A stretch of DNA of 57,470 nucleotides, taken from the NCBI RefSeq assembly GCF_002920635.1, contig NZ_PQSR01000042.1, positions 1 through 57,470 on the forward strand, written 5' to 3'. The first letter of the stretch is position 1; every line of letters begins with the position of its first letter. Under the pieces are notes generated by a model that had not been told where the DNA came from, ran no database searches, and saw nothing but the letters and a program-made list of their open reading frames with translations. The DNA comes from Streptomyces sp. Ru72 (GTDB lineage Bacteria > Actinomycetota > Actinomycetes > Streptomycetales > Streptomycetaceae). Position numbers and translations under genes: made by a program. Below, one piece after another: positions 25,556-33,643 of the stretch.

Positions 25556-28312
25556 ATGCAGGTAACACGGCAGCGTCGAACCCAAGAGAAGGAGCAGGTC
25601 AGCCTTTTCGGTAGACGTGTCGGCCGCCGGGCTTTGCTGGTGACGTCGGGCATCGCTGTCGCCCTCGCCGTCACGGGCACCGCAGTCGCCCAGACGTACC
25701 AGTTCGGCACCCAGCAGGTCGGCCAGGTCACCGCCAACGGCCAGGTCGTCTCCGCCGACCAGTACATCGCCCCGTACGGCAGCCGTACCGTCATCGGCGA
25801 CGGCAAGATCATGTCGTCCTCGGTCAGTCCGGACGGCACCCGTCTCGCCGCCTCGGTCGCCGACGGCGACGCGGCGCTGGTCATCATGGACCTCAAGACC
25901 GGGCAGGTGAAGCAGAAGGTCGGCACCAACGCGGCGGACGACCTGCGCATCAAGACCGGCTCCGTCGGGCAGGAGGGCCCGACGTACTCGCCCGACGGCT
26001 CGCAGCTGTGGCTGGGCCAGAGCGACGGCTACACCAAGTTCACCGTGAACCCGGACGGCACCCTCTCCAACCCGACGACCATCTCCATACCGGCCGACGG
26101 CTCCAAGCACGCCCTGGTGGGTTCCGCGGTGTTCTCGGCCGACGGCTCGACCGTGTACTGCGCGGTCAACGGCCAGAACCGGGTGGTCGCCATCGACGCG
26201 GCGACCGGGACCGTCAAGCAGAGCTGGGCCGTGGGCAACGCCCCCCGCGGCATCGCCCTGGCCGGCGACAAGCTCTACGTCAGCAACGAGGGCGGGCGTC
26301 CGGCCAAGGCCGGCGACACCACGATGAACTCCTACGGCACGCAGGTGCCGGCCAACCCGAAGACCGGTGCCTCCACCACCGGCACGGTCAGCGTCATCGA
26401 CCTGGCGAACCCGTCCGCGGCCGTCGGGAGCATCGACGTCGGTCTGCACCCGACCGCGGTGTACGCCAAGAAGGGGGCGGTGTTCGTCACCAACACCGCC
26501 GACAACAACGTGTCGGTCATCGACACCGCCAACGACAAGGTCGTGCAGACCATCGCCACCCAGCCGTGGCCGGAGGCGTCGGTCGGCTACGAGCCCGACG
26601 CGGTGACGCTCACCGACGACGGTCACCTGCTGGTGACGCTCGGCCGCGCCAACGCCGTCGCCGTCTACCGGTACACCTCCCCGCAGCAGCCGGCCGGCTA
26701 CGTCGGCCTGCTCCCGACGGACTACTTCCCCGCGCAGATCGCCACCGTGGGCAAGAAGGTCGTCGTCTCCAACACCCGTGGCATCGACGCCCGCCGGCCG
26801 ACCACCGCCGCCGGCCACGGCACCCACGACACGACGTCGAGCCTGACGCAGTTCACGCTGCCGGACGACAGCGTCACCAGGTCCGAGACGGCCAAGGTCT
26901 TCAAGCAGAACGGCTGGACCCCCGGCTCGGTGAAGTCGACCAGGGGGAAGAGCCACGCGAAGCCGGTGCCGGTCCCGGTGCGGCTCGGCGACCCCTCGAC
27001 GATCAAGCACGTCTTCCTGCTCGTCAAGGAGAACCGGACCTACGACCAGGTCCTCGGTGACATGAAGCAGGGCAACGGCGACTCGTCGCTCACGCAGTTC
27101 GGCGAGAACGTGACGCCGAACCAGCACGCGCTGGCTGAGCAGTTCGGGCTGTACGACAACTTCTACGACATCGGCACCAACTCCGCCGAGGGCCACAACT
27201 GGCTGATGCAGTCCGACAACCCGGAGTACACCGAGTCCTCGGCCGGTGAGTACACCCGCAGCTACGACACCGAGGACGACGTTCTCGGCCACCAGACGTC
27301 CGGATTCATCTGGACCGGTGCGCAGGCCGCGGGCAAGTCCGTCAAGGACTACGGCGAGTTCCAGTCGATCGAGAGCAAGCCGGCCGGCGCGACCTGGCAG
27401 AACCTGTACTGCGACGCCAAGAACATGGAGGCGACCGGGCAGAAGACCGCCTACCCCATTCAGACGGGCTCGGCGATCCCGTCGCTCAACCAGGTCTCGG
27501 TGCCCGGCTTCCCGCTGTTCGACCTCAGCGTCCCGGACATCTACAAGGAACAGATCTGGAAGCAGGACTTCGAGAAGAACGGTCCGGCGAACCTGAACAT
27601 GTTCTGGTTCTCCAACGACCACACCGGTGGTCCGCCGAGCCCGGCCGCCGAGGTGGCGGACAACGACCTCGCGGTCGGCAAGATGGTCGACGAGATCACG
27701 CACAGCAAGTACTGGAAGGACTCTGCGATCTTCGTCGTCGAGGACGACTCGCAGGCCGGCCTCGACCACGTCGACGGCCACCGTGCCCCGGTCCAGGTCA
27801 TCAGCCCCTGGGCCCAGCACGGCAAGGTCGACAACCACTACTACTCGCAGATCACGATGATCCGCACCATCGAGCAGATCCTCGGGATCCACCCGATGAA
27901 CCAGATGGACAGCGCGGCCACCCCGATGTTCGGAGCCTTCACCCGGAAGCCGGACTACACGCCGTTCAAGGCGCAGCCCAACCGGACCTCGCTGACCCTC
28001 GGCCTGAGCACCCAGCCCTCCTGCGGCCCGGACACCCCGGCGCCGCAGGACGCCGCGGCGGAACCCGCGCAGACGTCCGTAACGGTGCCGGCGGCCGAGC
28101 AGAAGGTCGCGGCGCGGTGGAAGACCTGGGAGTCGCAGCAGCGGCTGACCGGTACAAAGGCGGTGCCCGACTTCGCCAACCCCGAGCAGATGAACCGTCT
28201 CACCTGGTACGAGACGCACAACTGGTCCAAGCCGTACCCCGGTGACAGCAAGATCTACGCGCCGAACGAGGTGCCGGGCGCCTACATCCCGTCGTCGGAG
28301 TCCGACGGCTGA
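25556..28312 (+). CDS. Secreted beta-propeller protein with C-terminal phosphoesterase domain
   Basis: A 918-residue exported protein. The N-terminus has an Arg-rich region then a hydrophobic stretch (ALLVTSGIAVALAVTGTAVA) with an AVA-Q cleavage site. Residues 60-450 contain YVTN/PQQ-like propeller blades (SVSPDGTRLAASVADGDAALVIMDLKTGQ; VSVIDTANDKVVQTI). Residues 485-880 form the phosphoesterase/phospholipase C family domain (PF04185 type): VFLLVKENRTYDQVLGDM, GHNWLMQSDN, IFVVEDDSQAGLDHVDGHRAPVQVISPW. Metal ligands look intact, so hydrolysis of phosphate esters or phospholipids is plausible. It begins 4 bases after the permease, so it is translationally linked to an exporter. Confidence 0.88.
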   Translation: MQVTRQRRTQEKEQVSLFGRRVGRRALLVTSGIAVALAVTGTAVAQTYQFGTQQVGQVTANGQVVSADQYIAPYGSRTVIGDGKIMSSSVSPDGTRLAASVADGDAALVIMDLKTGQVKQKVGTNAADDLRIKTGSVGQEGPTYSPDGSQLWLGQSDGYTKFTVNPDGTLSNPTTISIPADGSKHALVGSAVFSADGSTVYCAVNGQNRVVAIDAATGTVKQSWAVGNAPRGIALAGDKLYVSNEGGRPAKAGDTTMNSYGTQVPANPKTGASTTGTVSVIDLANPSAAVGSIDVGLHPTAVYAKKGAVFVTNTADNNVSVIDTANDKVVQTIATQPWPEASVGYEPDAVTLTDDGHLLVTLGRANAVAVYRYTSPQQPAGYVGLLPTDYFPAQIATVGKKVVVSNTRGIDARRPTTAAGHGTHDTTSSLTQFTLPDDSVTRSETAKVFKQNGWTPGSVKSTRGKSHAKPVPVPVRLGDPSTIKHVFLLVKENRTYDQVLGDMKQGNGDSSLTQFGENVTPNQHALAEQFGLYDNFYDIGTNSAEGHNWLMQSDNPEYTESSAGEYTRSYDTEDDVLGHQTSGFIWTGAQAAGKSVKDYGEFQSIESKPAGATWQNLYCDAKNMEATGQKTAYPIQTGSAIPSLNQVSVPGFPLFDLSVPDIYKEQIWKQDFEKNGPANLNMFWFSNDHTGGPPSPAAEVADNDLAVGKMVDEITHSKYWKDSAIFVVEDDSQAGLDHVDGHRAPVQVISPWAQHGKVDNHYYSQITMIRTIEQILGIHPMNQMDSAATPMFGAFTRKPDYTPFKAQPNRTSLTLGLSTQPSCGPDTPAPQDAAAEPAQTSVTVPAAEQKVAARWKTWESQQRLTGTKAVPDFANPEQMNRLTWYETHNWSKPYPGDSKIYAPNEVPGAYIPSSESDG

Positions 28313-28332
28313 CGCAACTGTTCGAGTCGTGG

Positions 28333-28366
28333 GGCCCCGGGCCGGCGTCACCGCCGGTCCGGGGCC
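28333..28366 (+). terminator. Terminator after the ABC/phosphoesterase operon
   Basis: A 15-bp stem, GGCCCCGGGCCGGCG with CGCCGGTCCGGGGCC, one G-U pair and a 4-base loop, 21 bases past the stop. Confidence 0.88.
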
Positions 28367-28571
28367 TGCGCCGTCCGTCGGGCGCTGCGCGCAGGCAGCG
28401 GCATGAGGGCCGCCCCCGACCGTGGCGGGGGCGCTGGGGCCGGTGGCAGCGGTGGTTCGTGGCCCCGATGCCGCGATGTGCGGGGCTTCGTCCGTCGTCG
28501 GGCGCAGGTGTTCGTCGGTCATGGCGTCCAGGCAACCCGATCGGTCGGACATCGTGCGAGCGAGCCCGGCT

Positions 28572-28619
28572 GCCTGTGGACAACTCCTGGCGTGCTCATG
28601 ATCATGATTGTCCACAGGC
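28572..28619. promoter_or_regulatory. Divergent pair of perfect DnaA boxes around a 12-bp palindrome
   Basis: 12-bp arms GCCTGTGGACAA (28572-28583) and TTGTCCACAGGC (28608-28619) are exact inverted repeats. Each contains TTGTCCACA, the preferred streptomycete DnaA box, on opposite strands. The 24 bases between end in the perfect palindrome TCATGATCATGA (28596-28607). The structure ends 36 bases upstream of the DUF4192 start. Confidence 0.8.
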
Positions 28620-28655
28620 CAAGCGGAATTCCAAGATCCGCGAGATGGTCGCGGC

Positions 28656-30197
28656 ATGACGAACCACGACGAAGCAGCCGGGCCCTCCGGCATCGGAGAC
28701 ATGCACGGATCCGCACACCACAGCGGCGAGCCCACCGCGTACGCGGGACACGGTCGCCCGGCGGGAGGCCCGGGCGAAACCCAGGTCACGCTGCGCACCC
28801 CGGCCGAACTGGCCGACGCCCTGCCGTACCTGCTCGGGTACCGCCCTGAGGACAGCATCGTGCTGGTGGCACTCCACGACCGGAACGGGCGCGGGAGGTT
28901 CGGCGGGCGCGCACGGCTCGGCATCCCCGCCCAGCCCGGCGACTGGCCGTCCGCGGCACAGCAGTTGGCGCGCGGCCTGGTGGCCGGCAGCGAGCGCAGG
29001 GGTCCCCGGCCGGAGAGCATGGTCGCCTATCTGGTCCAGGAACCGTCGAGCGGTGAGACCGGACGCGATGTGATGGAGCGCCTCCGGCCGCTGGCCCAGT
29101 CGCTGCGCACGGCGTGCGGCAGCCTCGACGCGCCCGTGGTGGAGGCTCTGTGTCTCTCCGACGGCCGCTTCTGGTCGTACGTGTGCCCCAGCCCCGGTTG
29201 CTGTCCTTCCGAGGGGCAGCCGCTGGGCCTGCCCGGCACCTCCGTCCTGGCCGCCGCCGCGACCTACGCGGGCCTTCAGGTACGCGGCACGCTCAAGGAG
29301 TTCCGGGCGAGGCTCAGCCCTTGGGAGACGGCGGCCGCGCTCGATCAGGAAGCCGCGCTGGACGCCGCGAGCATGGCGCTCGTCCGGAGAATCCTGGACG
29401 ACGGCACTCGCGACGGGGTCGCCGCCGAGACGCTCGCGCTCGCCGAGCGGGTCATGGCCCGGCTCGCGGAGGCCCCGCCGGTGTCCGCGGCCTCGGCGGC
29501 GGACCGGCGCGACGACGAGTTGCTCGCGCACGACGAGGCCGCGGCCCTGATCGTCGGCCTCCAGGACCGCATGACCCGCGACCGTGCGGCGGAGTGGATG
29601 GAGGGCGCGGAGGCCGCCGTGGCGCTGCGGCTGTGGCGCGCCCTGGCCCGTCGCTGTGTCGCCTCGTACGGCGAGCACGCCGCGGCGCCGCTGACGCTCG
29701 CCGGGTGGGTGGCCTGGTCGACCGGCGACGAACTGGAGGCCCGTGAAGCCCTCGCCATGGCCATGGGCGCGGACCCGGACTACCTCTTCGCCCGCCTCCT
29801 GCACCAGGCGTGCAACGAGGGCCTCGACCCGGAGACCGTCCGCCGCTGCCTGCGGGCGGAACGGGCGAACCGTGCAGGGGAGCGGGGGACGCCCACCACG
29901 ATGCCGGATGACACGACCGACCTCTCGGCCGGCGCCGCACCTCCCGCCGCGGCCGGGGTGCCCACCCCGCAGCAGCCCACCCGTGCCCCTGGCACTCCCC
30001 GGCGGCGGCGCACGGCCCGCCCGGCAACCGGCGGCAGCCGGCCGACCCGTGGTCCCGCCGAGGGGACCAGGGCCCGTCACCGGCGTCCCGCCGACAGCCC
30101 GCCCGGTGGCGAAGGACAGCGGGCGACGGAGGACGCGACCGGCCGGTCCGGTGCCCGCCGCCGTCCCGGCCGGTGTACGGAGGAGGGCGGCACATGA
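28656..30197 (+). CDS. DUF4192 domain protein
   Basis: A 513-residue actinobacterial protein of unknown function. The DUF4192 region covers about residues 40-400 and starts with VTLRTPAELADALPYLLGYRPEDSIVLVALHD. It contains CPSPGCCPSEGQPL and the helical segment PLTLAGWVAWSTGDELEAREALAMAMGADPDYLFARLLHQA. The last 100 residues are Pro/Arg/Thr-rich and disordered. Known relatives have no assigned reaction. ATG 28656 follows CGAGATGG; a TTG at 28608 lies inside the DnaA-box arm and is unlikely. Its stop overlaps the next gene's ATG (ATGA). The DnaA boxes directly upstream suggest cell-cycle-linked expression (inference). Confidence 0.85.
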   Translation: MTNHDEAAGPSGIGDMHGSAHHSGEPTAYAGHGRPAGGPGETQVTLRTPAELADALPYLLGYRPEDSIVLVALHDRNGRGRFGGRARLGIPAQPGDWPSAAQQLARGLVAGSERRGPRPESMVAYLVQEPSSGETGRDVMERLRPLAQSLRTACGSLDAPVVEALCLSDGRFWSYVCPSPGCCPSEGQPLGLPGTSVLAAAATYAGLQVRGTLKEFRARLSPWETAAALDQEAALDAASMALVRRILDDGTRDGVAAETLALAERVMARLAEAPPVSAASAADRRDDELLAHDEAAALIVGLQDRMTRDRAAEWMEGAEAAVALRLWRALARRCVASYGEHAAAPLTLAGWVAWSTGDELEAREALAMAMGADPDYLFARLLHQACNEGLDPETVRRCLRAERANRAGERGTPTTMPDDTTDLSAGAAPPAAAGVPTPQQPTRAPGTPRRRRTARPATGGSRPTRGPAEGTRARHRRPADSPPGGEGQRATEDATGRSGARRRPGRCTEEGGT

Positions 30198-32536
30198 GCA
30201 CGGCCTGCCGCGCGGGGTACCGCCGTTCGGTCGGCTTCCCCTCCCACGGGCGTGACCCCGGGCAGGCGCGACCCGTTCACCTGAGTGGCGGAACCCGTGA
30301 TCGGGTCGCGCCGCCGCATCGCTCACGACCCTCTCCGGAGCCGCCCACCCGGCTCCGGGCGCACCCCAGGCGTACCGAGCGCAGAGAAAGCCGCCTCATG
30401 CCCGTGCCCGCACCGTTCTCCGCCCCCGACGGCAACCGGCGTTCCCGCCACGGCCCCTCGGAGCCCCGGCCGTCCCGCGGCGCCCCACCGGCCGTGTCCT
30501 GGATGCCGCGCGGCACACCGGCTCCCGTCCCGCACGCAGACCGGCCCCAGGCCTGCACTCCTCCCCTGCCCGCTGTGCCGCGCCGAGTCGCCGACCTGCC
30601 GCCCGCCCACACCGCACTGATCTGCGTCGCCCTGCCCGGTCTTGTGATCTCCACGGCCCAGGGACAACTGACGGGACAGGGCCTGGAGGGGTTCTACCGA
30701 GCGGGCCGGCGCGTGCTCTCCCGCTGCCAGGTGCGGGTGGCCGGGCGGGAGCCGCTTCCCGTGCAGGCCCGCATGGTCGCGGCCGACCGGGCCCGCTTCG
30801 TGGGGACGGTGCACGTATCCCCCGACGCGGGACCGGACCCCGACGTCGTCGTGGAGCGCGTTCGGTTCGCCGACGGCACGGAGCGGATCACCCTGCACAG
30901 CGCGGCCCCGCGCCCGCTGCGGCTTCCGGTGGAGGTGGCGCTCGGCACGGACCTCGCGGAACTGGGAGAGATCGCCTCGGGCAGCACCGGACCGGAACTC
31001 CCCGCCACCGTCCATGATTCCGGGCTGCGCTGGTCCTGTCAGAAGGGCGACTGCGCGGTCACGGCCGCACCGCCCCCCACGGACGCCCTCGCCTCGGCCG
31101 GGCTGCTGCGCTGGGAACTGGAGCTGCCGCCCGGCGGGACGCGCAGCGTGGAGCTGCGGCTTCGGCCGGACGGCGCGGCCCCGGTCAGAGCGGTGGGACA
31201 GGGCGCGGCGAGCCCGCTCGCGCAGCCCCGGGCCACCGGGGACGACCCACGTGTCCAGCCGCTGCTCGACACCTGTGTCGATGACCTCAGAGCCCTGCTG
31301 CTCCGGGACCCTGCGCACCCTTGCGACATCCAGCTGGCGGCCGGAGCGCCGTGGCGCTGCGGCCCGGCGCCCGCGGAGTCCCTGGCGGCGGCCCGGATGA
31401 CGCTGCCGCTCGGTACCCGGCTGGCCGCGGGCACGCTGCGGATCCTGGCACGTACCCAGATCGGCGGCCCGGGCCTGCGCTCGGGCATGATCCCGGGGCC
31501 CCGCCGGGACGCGGGCGCGCATCTTCCACCGGGCTGCACGGGCACCGAGGCCACCCTGCTGTTCCCCGTGCTCCTCGCGGAAGCCTGGCGCTGGGGGCTT
31601 CCCGAGCGGGAGACAGAGGAGCTGCTGCCGGCGGCCGAGCACTGTCTGCGGTGGCTGCGCACCACCGTGGGTGACGGCGTCTACCTCCCCGACCCCCAGC
31701 CGGCCGGGCCGCTGCGCTGCGAGACCCAGGCGTACGCCCACCGCGCCGCGGTGGTTGGCGCCGACCTGCTCGACGCATACGCGCGACCGGGTGGGGCGGA
31801 GCTTCGCGAATGGGCCGAAGAGCTGCGCGACGCGTTCTGTGAGGACTTCTGGATCGAAGACCGGTCGGGGGGCAGACCGGCGGCCGCCCGCACCCGCGAC
31901 GGACGCCTGGTGCCGCACCTCGGCGCGGGCACCGCCCACCTCCTCGACACCGGGCTGCTCGGCTGCGGCACGCTTGCGCCCGGCCTGCTGGACAAGGTGC
32001 GCACCGAGCAGCTCGCGCGGTTGCTGGGCGGCCCCGCCATGGACTCGGGCTGGGGACTGCGCGGCCTGGCGGCCGGGGAGGCGGCGTACAACCCGTTCGG
32101 ACACCGCGGGGGAGCGGTGCGCGTCCAGGAGACGGCGGTCGCCGTCGCGGGGCTGGCCGCCGCCGGGTACGAGAAGGAGGCGGGTGGCCTGCTCGGGGGG
32201 ATGCTGGCGGCGGCGGAGGCGTTCGGATACCGGCTGCCCGAGATGTACGCCGGTGAGCCTCGGGCGGAAGGGAGCGCGCCGCTGCCGCATCCGGCGGCCT
32301 GCAGGCCCGCCGCCACGGCGGCCGCCGCCGGGGTACTGCTGCTCACCGCGCTCGTCGGAATCCGTCCCGACGCGCCCGCCGGGACGGTGACCCTGTGTCC
32401 GGTCCGCAGCGCACCGCTGGGTGAGATCGTCCTGACCGGGCTGAGGCTGGCCGGCGCCCCCTTCTCGGTGCGCGTGGGCCGGCTCGGCCTCGCCATGGTG
32501 GAGGAGGCTGCCGACGGGCTGCAGCTGGGTGTGTGA
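30194..32536 (+). CDS. Glycogen debranching enzyme-like protein (amylo-alpha-1,6-glucosidase family)
   Basis: A predicted intracellular alpha-glucan-processing protein. The N-terminal beta domain of the GDE type begins near LPPAHTALICVALPGLVISTAQGQ. The C-terminal half is an (alpha/alpha)6-barrel glycosidase with GPGLRSGMIPGPRR, PAAEHCLRWLRTTVGDG and SGWGLRGLAAGEAAYNPFGHRGGAV. The start is ambiguous. ATG 30194 overlaps the DUF4192 stop (ATGA) behind GGAGGAGGG, giving 780 residues. ATG 30398 would give 712 residues; the 68 residues between are Arg/Pro-rich. I chose the coupled start. The active-site acids were not verified, so a non-catalytic relative is possible. Confidence 0.75.
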   Translation: MSTACRAGYRRSVGFPSHGRDPGQARPVHLSGGTRDRVAPPHRSRPSPEPPTRLRAHPRRTERRESRLMPVPAPFSAPDGNRRSRHGPSEPRPSRGAPPAVSWMPRGTPAPVPHADRPQACTPPLPAVPRRVADLPPAHTALICVALPGLVISTAQGQLTGQGLEGFYRAGRRVLSRCQVRVAGREPLPVQARMVAADRARFVGTVHVSPDAGPDPDVVVERVRFADGTERITLHSAAPRPLRLPVEVALGTDLAELGEIASGSTGPELPATVHDSGLRWSCQKGDCAVTAAPPPTDALASAGLLRWELELPPGGTRSVELRLRPDGAAPVRAVGQGAASPLAQPRATGDDPRVQPLLDTCVDDLRALLLRDPAHPCDIQLAAGAPWRCGPAPAESLAAARMTLPLGTRLAAGTLRILARTQIGGPGLRSGMIPGPRRDAGAHLPPGCTGTEATLLFPVLLAEAWRWGLPERETEELLPAAEHCLRWLRTTVGDGVYLPDPQPAGPLRCETQAYAHRAAVVGADLLDAYARPGGAELREWAEELRDAFCEDFWIEDRSGGRPAAARTRDGRLVPHLGAGTAHLLDTGLLGCGTLAPGLLDKVRTEQLARLLGGPAMDSGWGLRGLAAGEAAYNPFGHRGGAVRVQETAVAVAGLAAAGYEKEAGGLLGGMLAAAEAFGYRLPEMYAGEPRAEGSAPLPHPAACRPAATAAAAGVLLLTALVGIRPDAPAGTVTLCPVRSAPLGEIVLTGLRLAGAPFSVRVGRLGLAMVEEAADGLQLGV

Positions 32537-32632
32537 CCTCGGATGACGTGGCGCGGCGGCATGGAGGGCGGCTGTCGATGGGACCTGTGTCGGAGGGAAG
32601 TGGATCAGCCGCCGAAGCGGTCACGGAAGGGA

Positions 32633-32661
32633 GTGTTTATCGTCAGGAAGACGACTATGAT
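32633..32661 (+). promoter_or_regulatory. Promoter with internal inverted repeat before the Nudix gene
   Basis: -10 TATGAT (32656-32661) lies 6 bases before the ATG, with GTGTTT 17 bp upstream as a weak -35. Between them TCGTC-AGGAA-GACGA (32640-32654) forms an inverted repeat, well placed for repression by the encoded winged-helix protein. Confidence 0.5.
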
Positions 32662-32667
32662 CGCGGC

Positions 32668-33426
32668 ATGCCCTACGACCCGTCAGCCTTCCCGCCCTTC
32701 GCCGTCACCGTGGATCTGGTCGTGCTGACCGTGCGCCGCCACGCCCTGTGTGCGCTGGCGGTGCGCAGGGGCGAGCCGCCCTTCCAGGGCCGGTGGGCGC
32801 TGCCGGGCGGCTTCGTCCGGGCGGATGAGGACCTGGGGCAGGCAGCCGCACGCGAGCTGGCCGAGGAGACGGGACTGCGGGCCCACGACCCGTCCGCACC
32901 GGCCCAGGACAACGGCGCCCACCTGGAGCAGCTGGCCACGTACGGCGACCCCAAGCGCGACCCGCGGATGAGGGTGGTGAGCGTCGCCCATCTCGCGCTC
33001 GCCCCCGACCTGCCCGCGCCCCGGGCCGGCGGTGACGCCAGCAACGTCCGCTGGGCGCCGGTCGAGGAGTTGCTGCAGCAGGGCGGGTACGGCCGCGCCG
33101 ACGAACCGGTGGCTCCGCTCGCCTTCGATCACGCGCAGATCCTCGCGGACGGTGTCGAGCGCGCCCGATCCAAGATCGAGTACTCCTCGCTGGCCACTGC
33201 CTTCTGCCCGCCCGAGTTCACCGTCGGCGAGCTGCGCAGGGTCTACGAGGCCGTGTGGGGCGTGGCGCTCGACCCGCGCAACTTCCACCGCAAGGTGACG
33301 GGTACGCCCGGCTTCCTCGTCCCCACGGGCGGCACGACGACCCGGCAGGGCGGCCGCCCCGCACAGCTCTTCCGCGCGGGCGGTGCCACGCTGCTCAACC
33401 CGCCGATGCTGCGTCCCGAGGTCTGA
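32668..33426 (+). CDS. Nudix hydrolase with C-terminal winged helix (NrtR-like)
   Basis: A 252-residue two-domain protein. The N-terminal Nudix domain has an intact Nudix box, GFVRADEDLGQAAARELAEE, with all catalytic Glu residues. The C-terminal 80 residues (SSLATAFCPPEFTVGELRRVYEAVWGVALDPRNFHRKVTG) match the winged helix of NrtR-type NAD-metabolism regulators, ending in GRPAQLFR. It may hydrolyse or sense an ADP-ribose-like ligand and regulate transcription; many NrtR proteins lack the intact box, so activity is an open question. The start ATG is preceded by TATGAT at 6 bases, so the mRNA is probably leaderless. Confidence 0.85.
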   Translation: MPYDPSAFPPFAVTVDLVVLTVRRHALCALAVRRGEPPFQGRWALPGGFVRADEDLGQAAARELAEETGLRAHDPSAPAQDNGAHLEQLATYGDPKRDPRMRVVSVAHLALAPDLPAPRAGGDASNVRWAPVEELLQQGGYGRADEPVAPLAFDHAQILADGVERARSKIEYSSLATAFCPPEFTVGELRRVYEAVWGVALDPRNFHRKVTGTPGFLVPTGGTTTRQGGRPAQLFRAGGATLLNPPMLRPEV

Positions 33427-33545
33427 CCGGCGGCGTCACGGCGGGAGAGCGGACCCAGGGGTGGCTGCCGGAAGCCGGCCGTCGTCTGTGAGCTCCCCGG
33501 CGCCGTCGGCGCCGGTCGTGGACCTCCGGTCGCCGACGTCAGCTC

Positions 33546-33559
33546 CGGACATATGTCCG
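33546..33559. promoter_or_regulatory. Perfect 14-bp palindrome upstream of the ABC fusion gene
   Basis: CGGACATATGTCCG is fully self-complementary and lies 85 bases before the start codon, about 50 bases upstream of the predicted -35. It is a candidate operator for an unknown dimeric regulator. Confidence 0.55.
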
Positions 33560-33607
33560 ATCATGTTATTTCTGATCAAAGTGAGAGCCTGTCAGCCCGC
33601 AAGGCTC

Positions 33608-33636
33608 CGGACAAAATGGGCATATCGCGCTATCTT
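33608..33636 (+). promoter_or_regulatory. Promoter of the ABC fusion gene
   Basis: CGGACA, 17 bases, TATCTT. The GTG lies 7 bases after the -10 and there is no Shine-Dalgarno, so a leaderless transcript is likely. Confidence 0.5.
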
Positions 33637-33643
33637 GCTTCGA

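Larger units (their letters stand above)
28313..28655. other. Intergenic region with terminator and DnaA-box pair
   Basis: 343 bases with no gene. The left end holds the terminator, the right end the divergent DnaA boxes. The middle (28370-28560) shows nothing recognisable. Confidence 0.6.

Noticed and set aside
25343..29020. A 1225-codon open frame on the minus strand
   Set aside because: It runs antisense through the phosphoesterase gene and two intergenic gaps, with a repetitive Val/Gly/Asp-rich product typical of a shadow frame.
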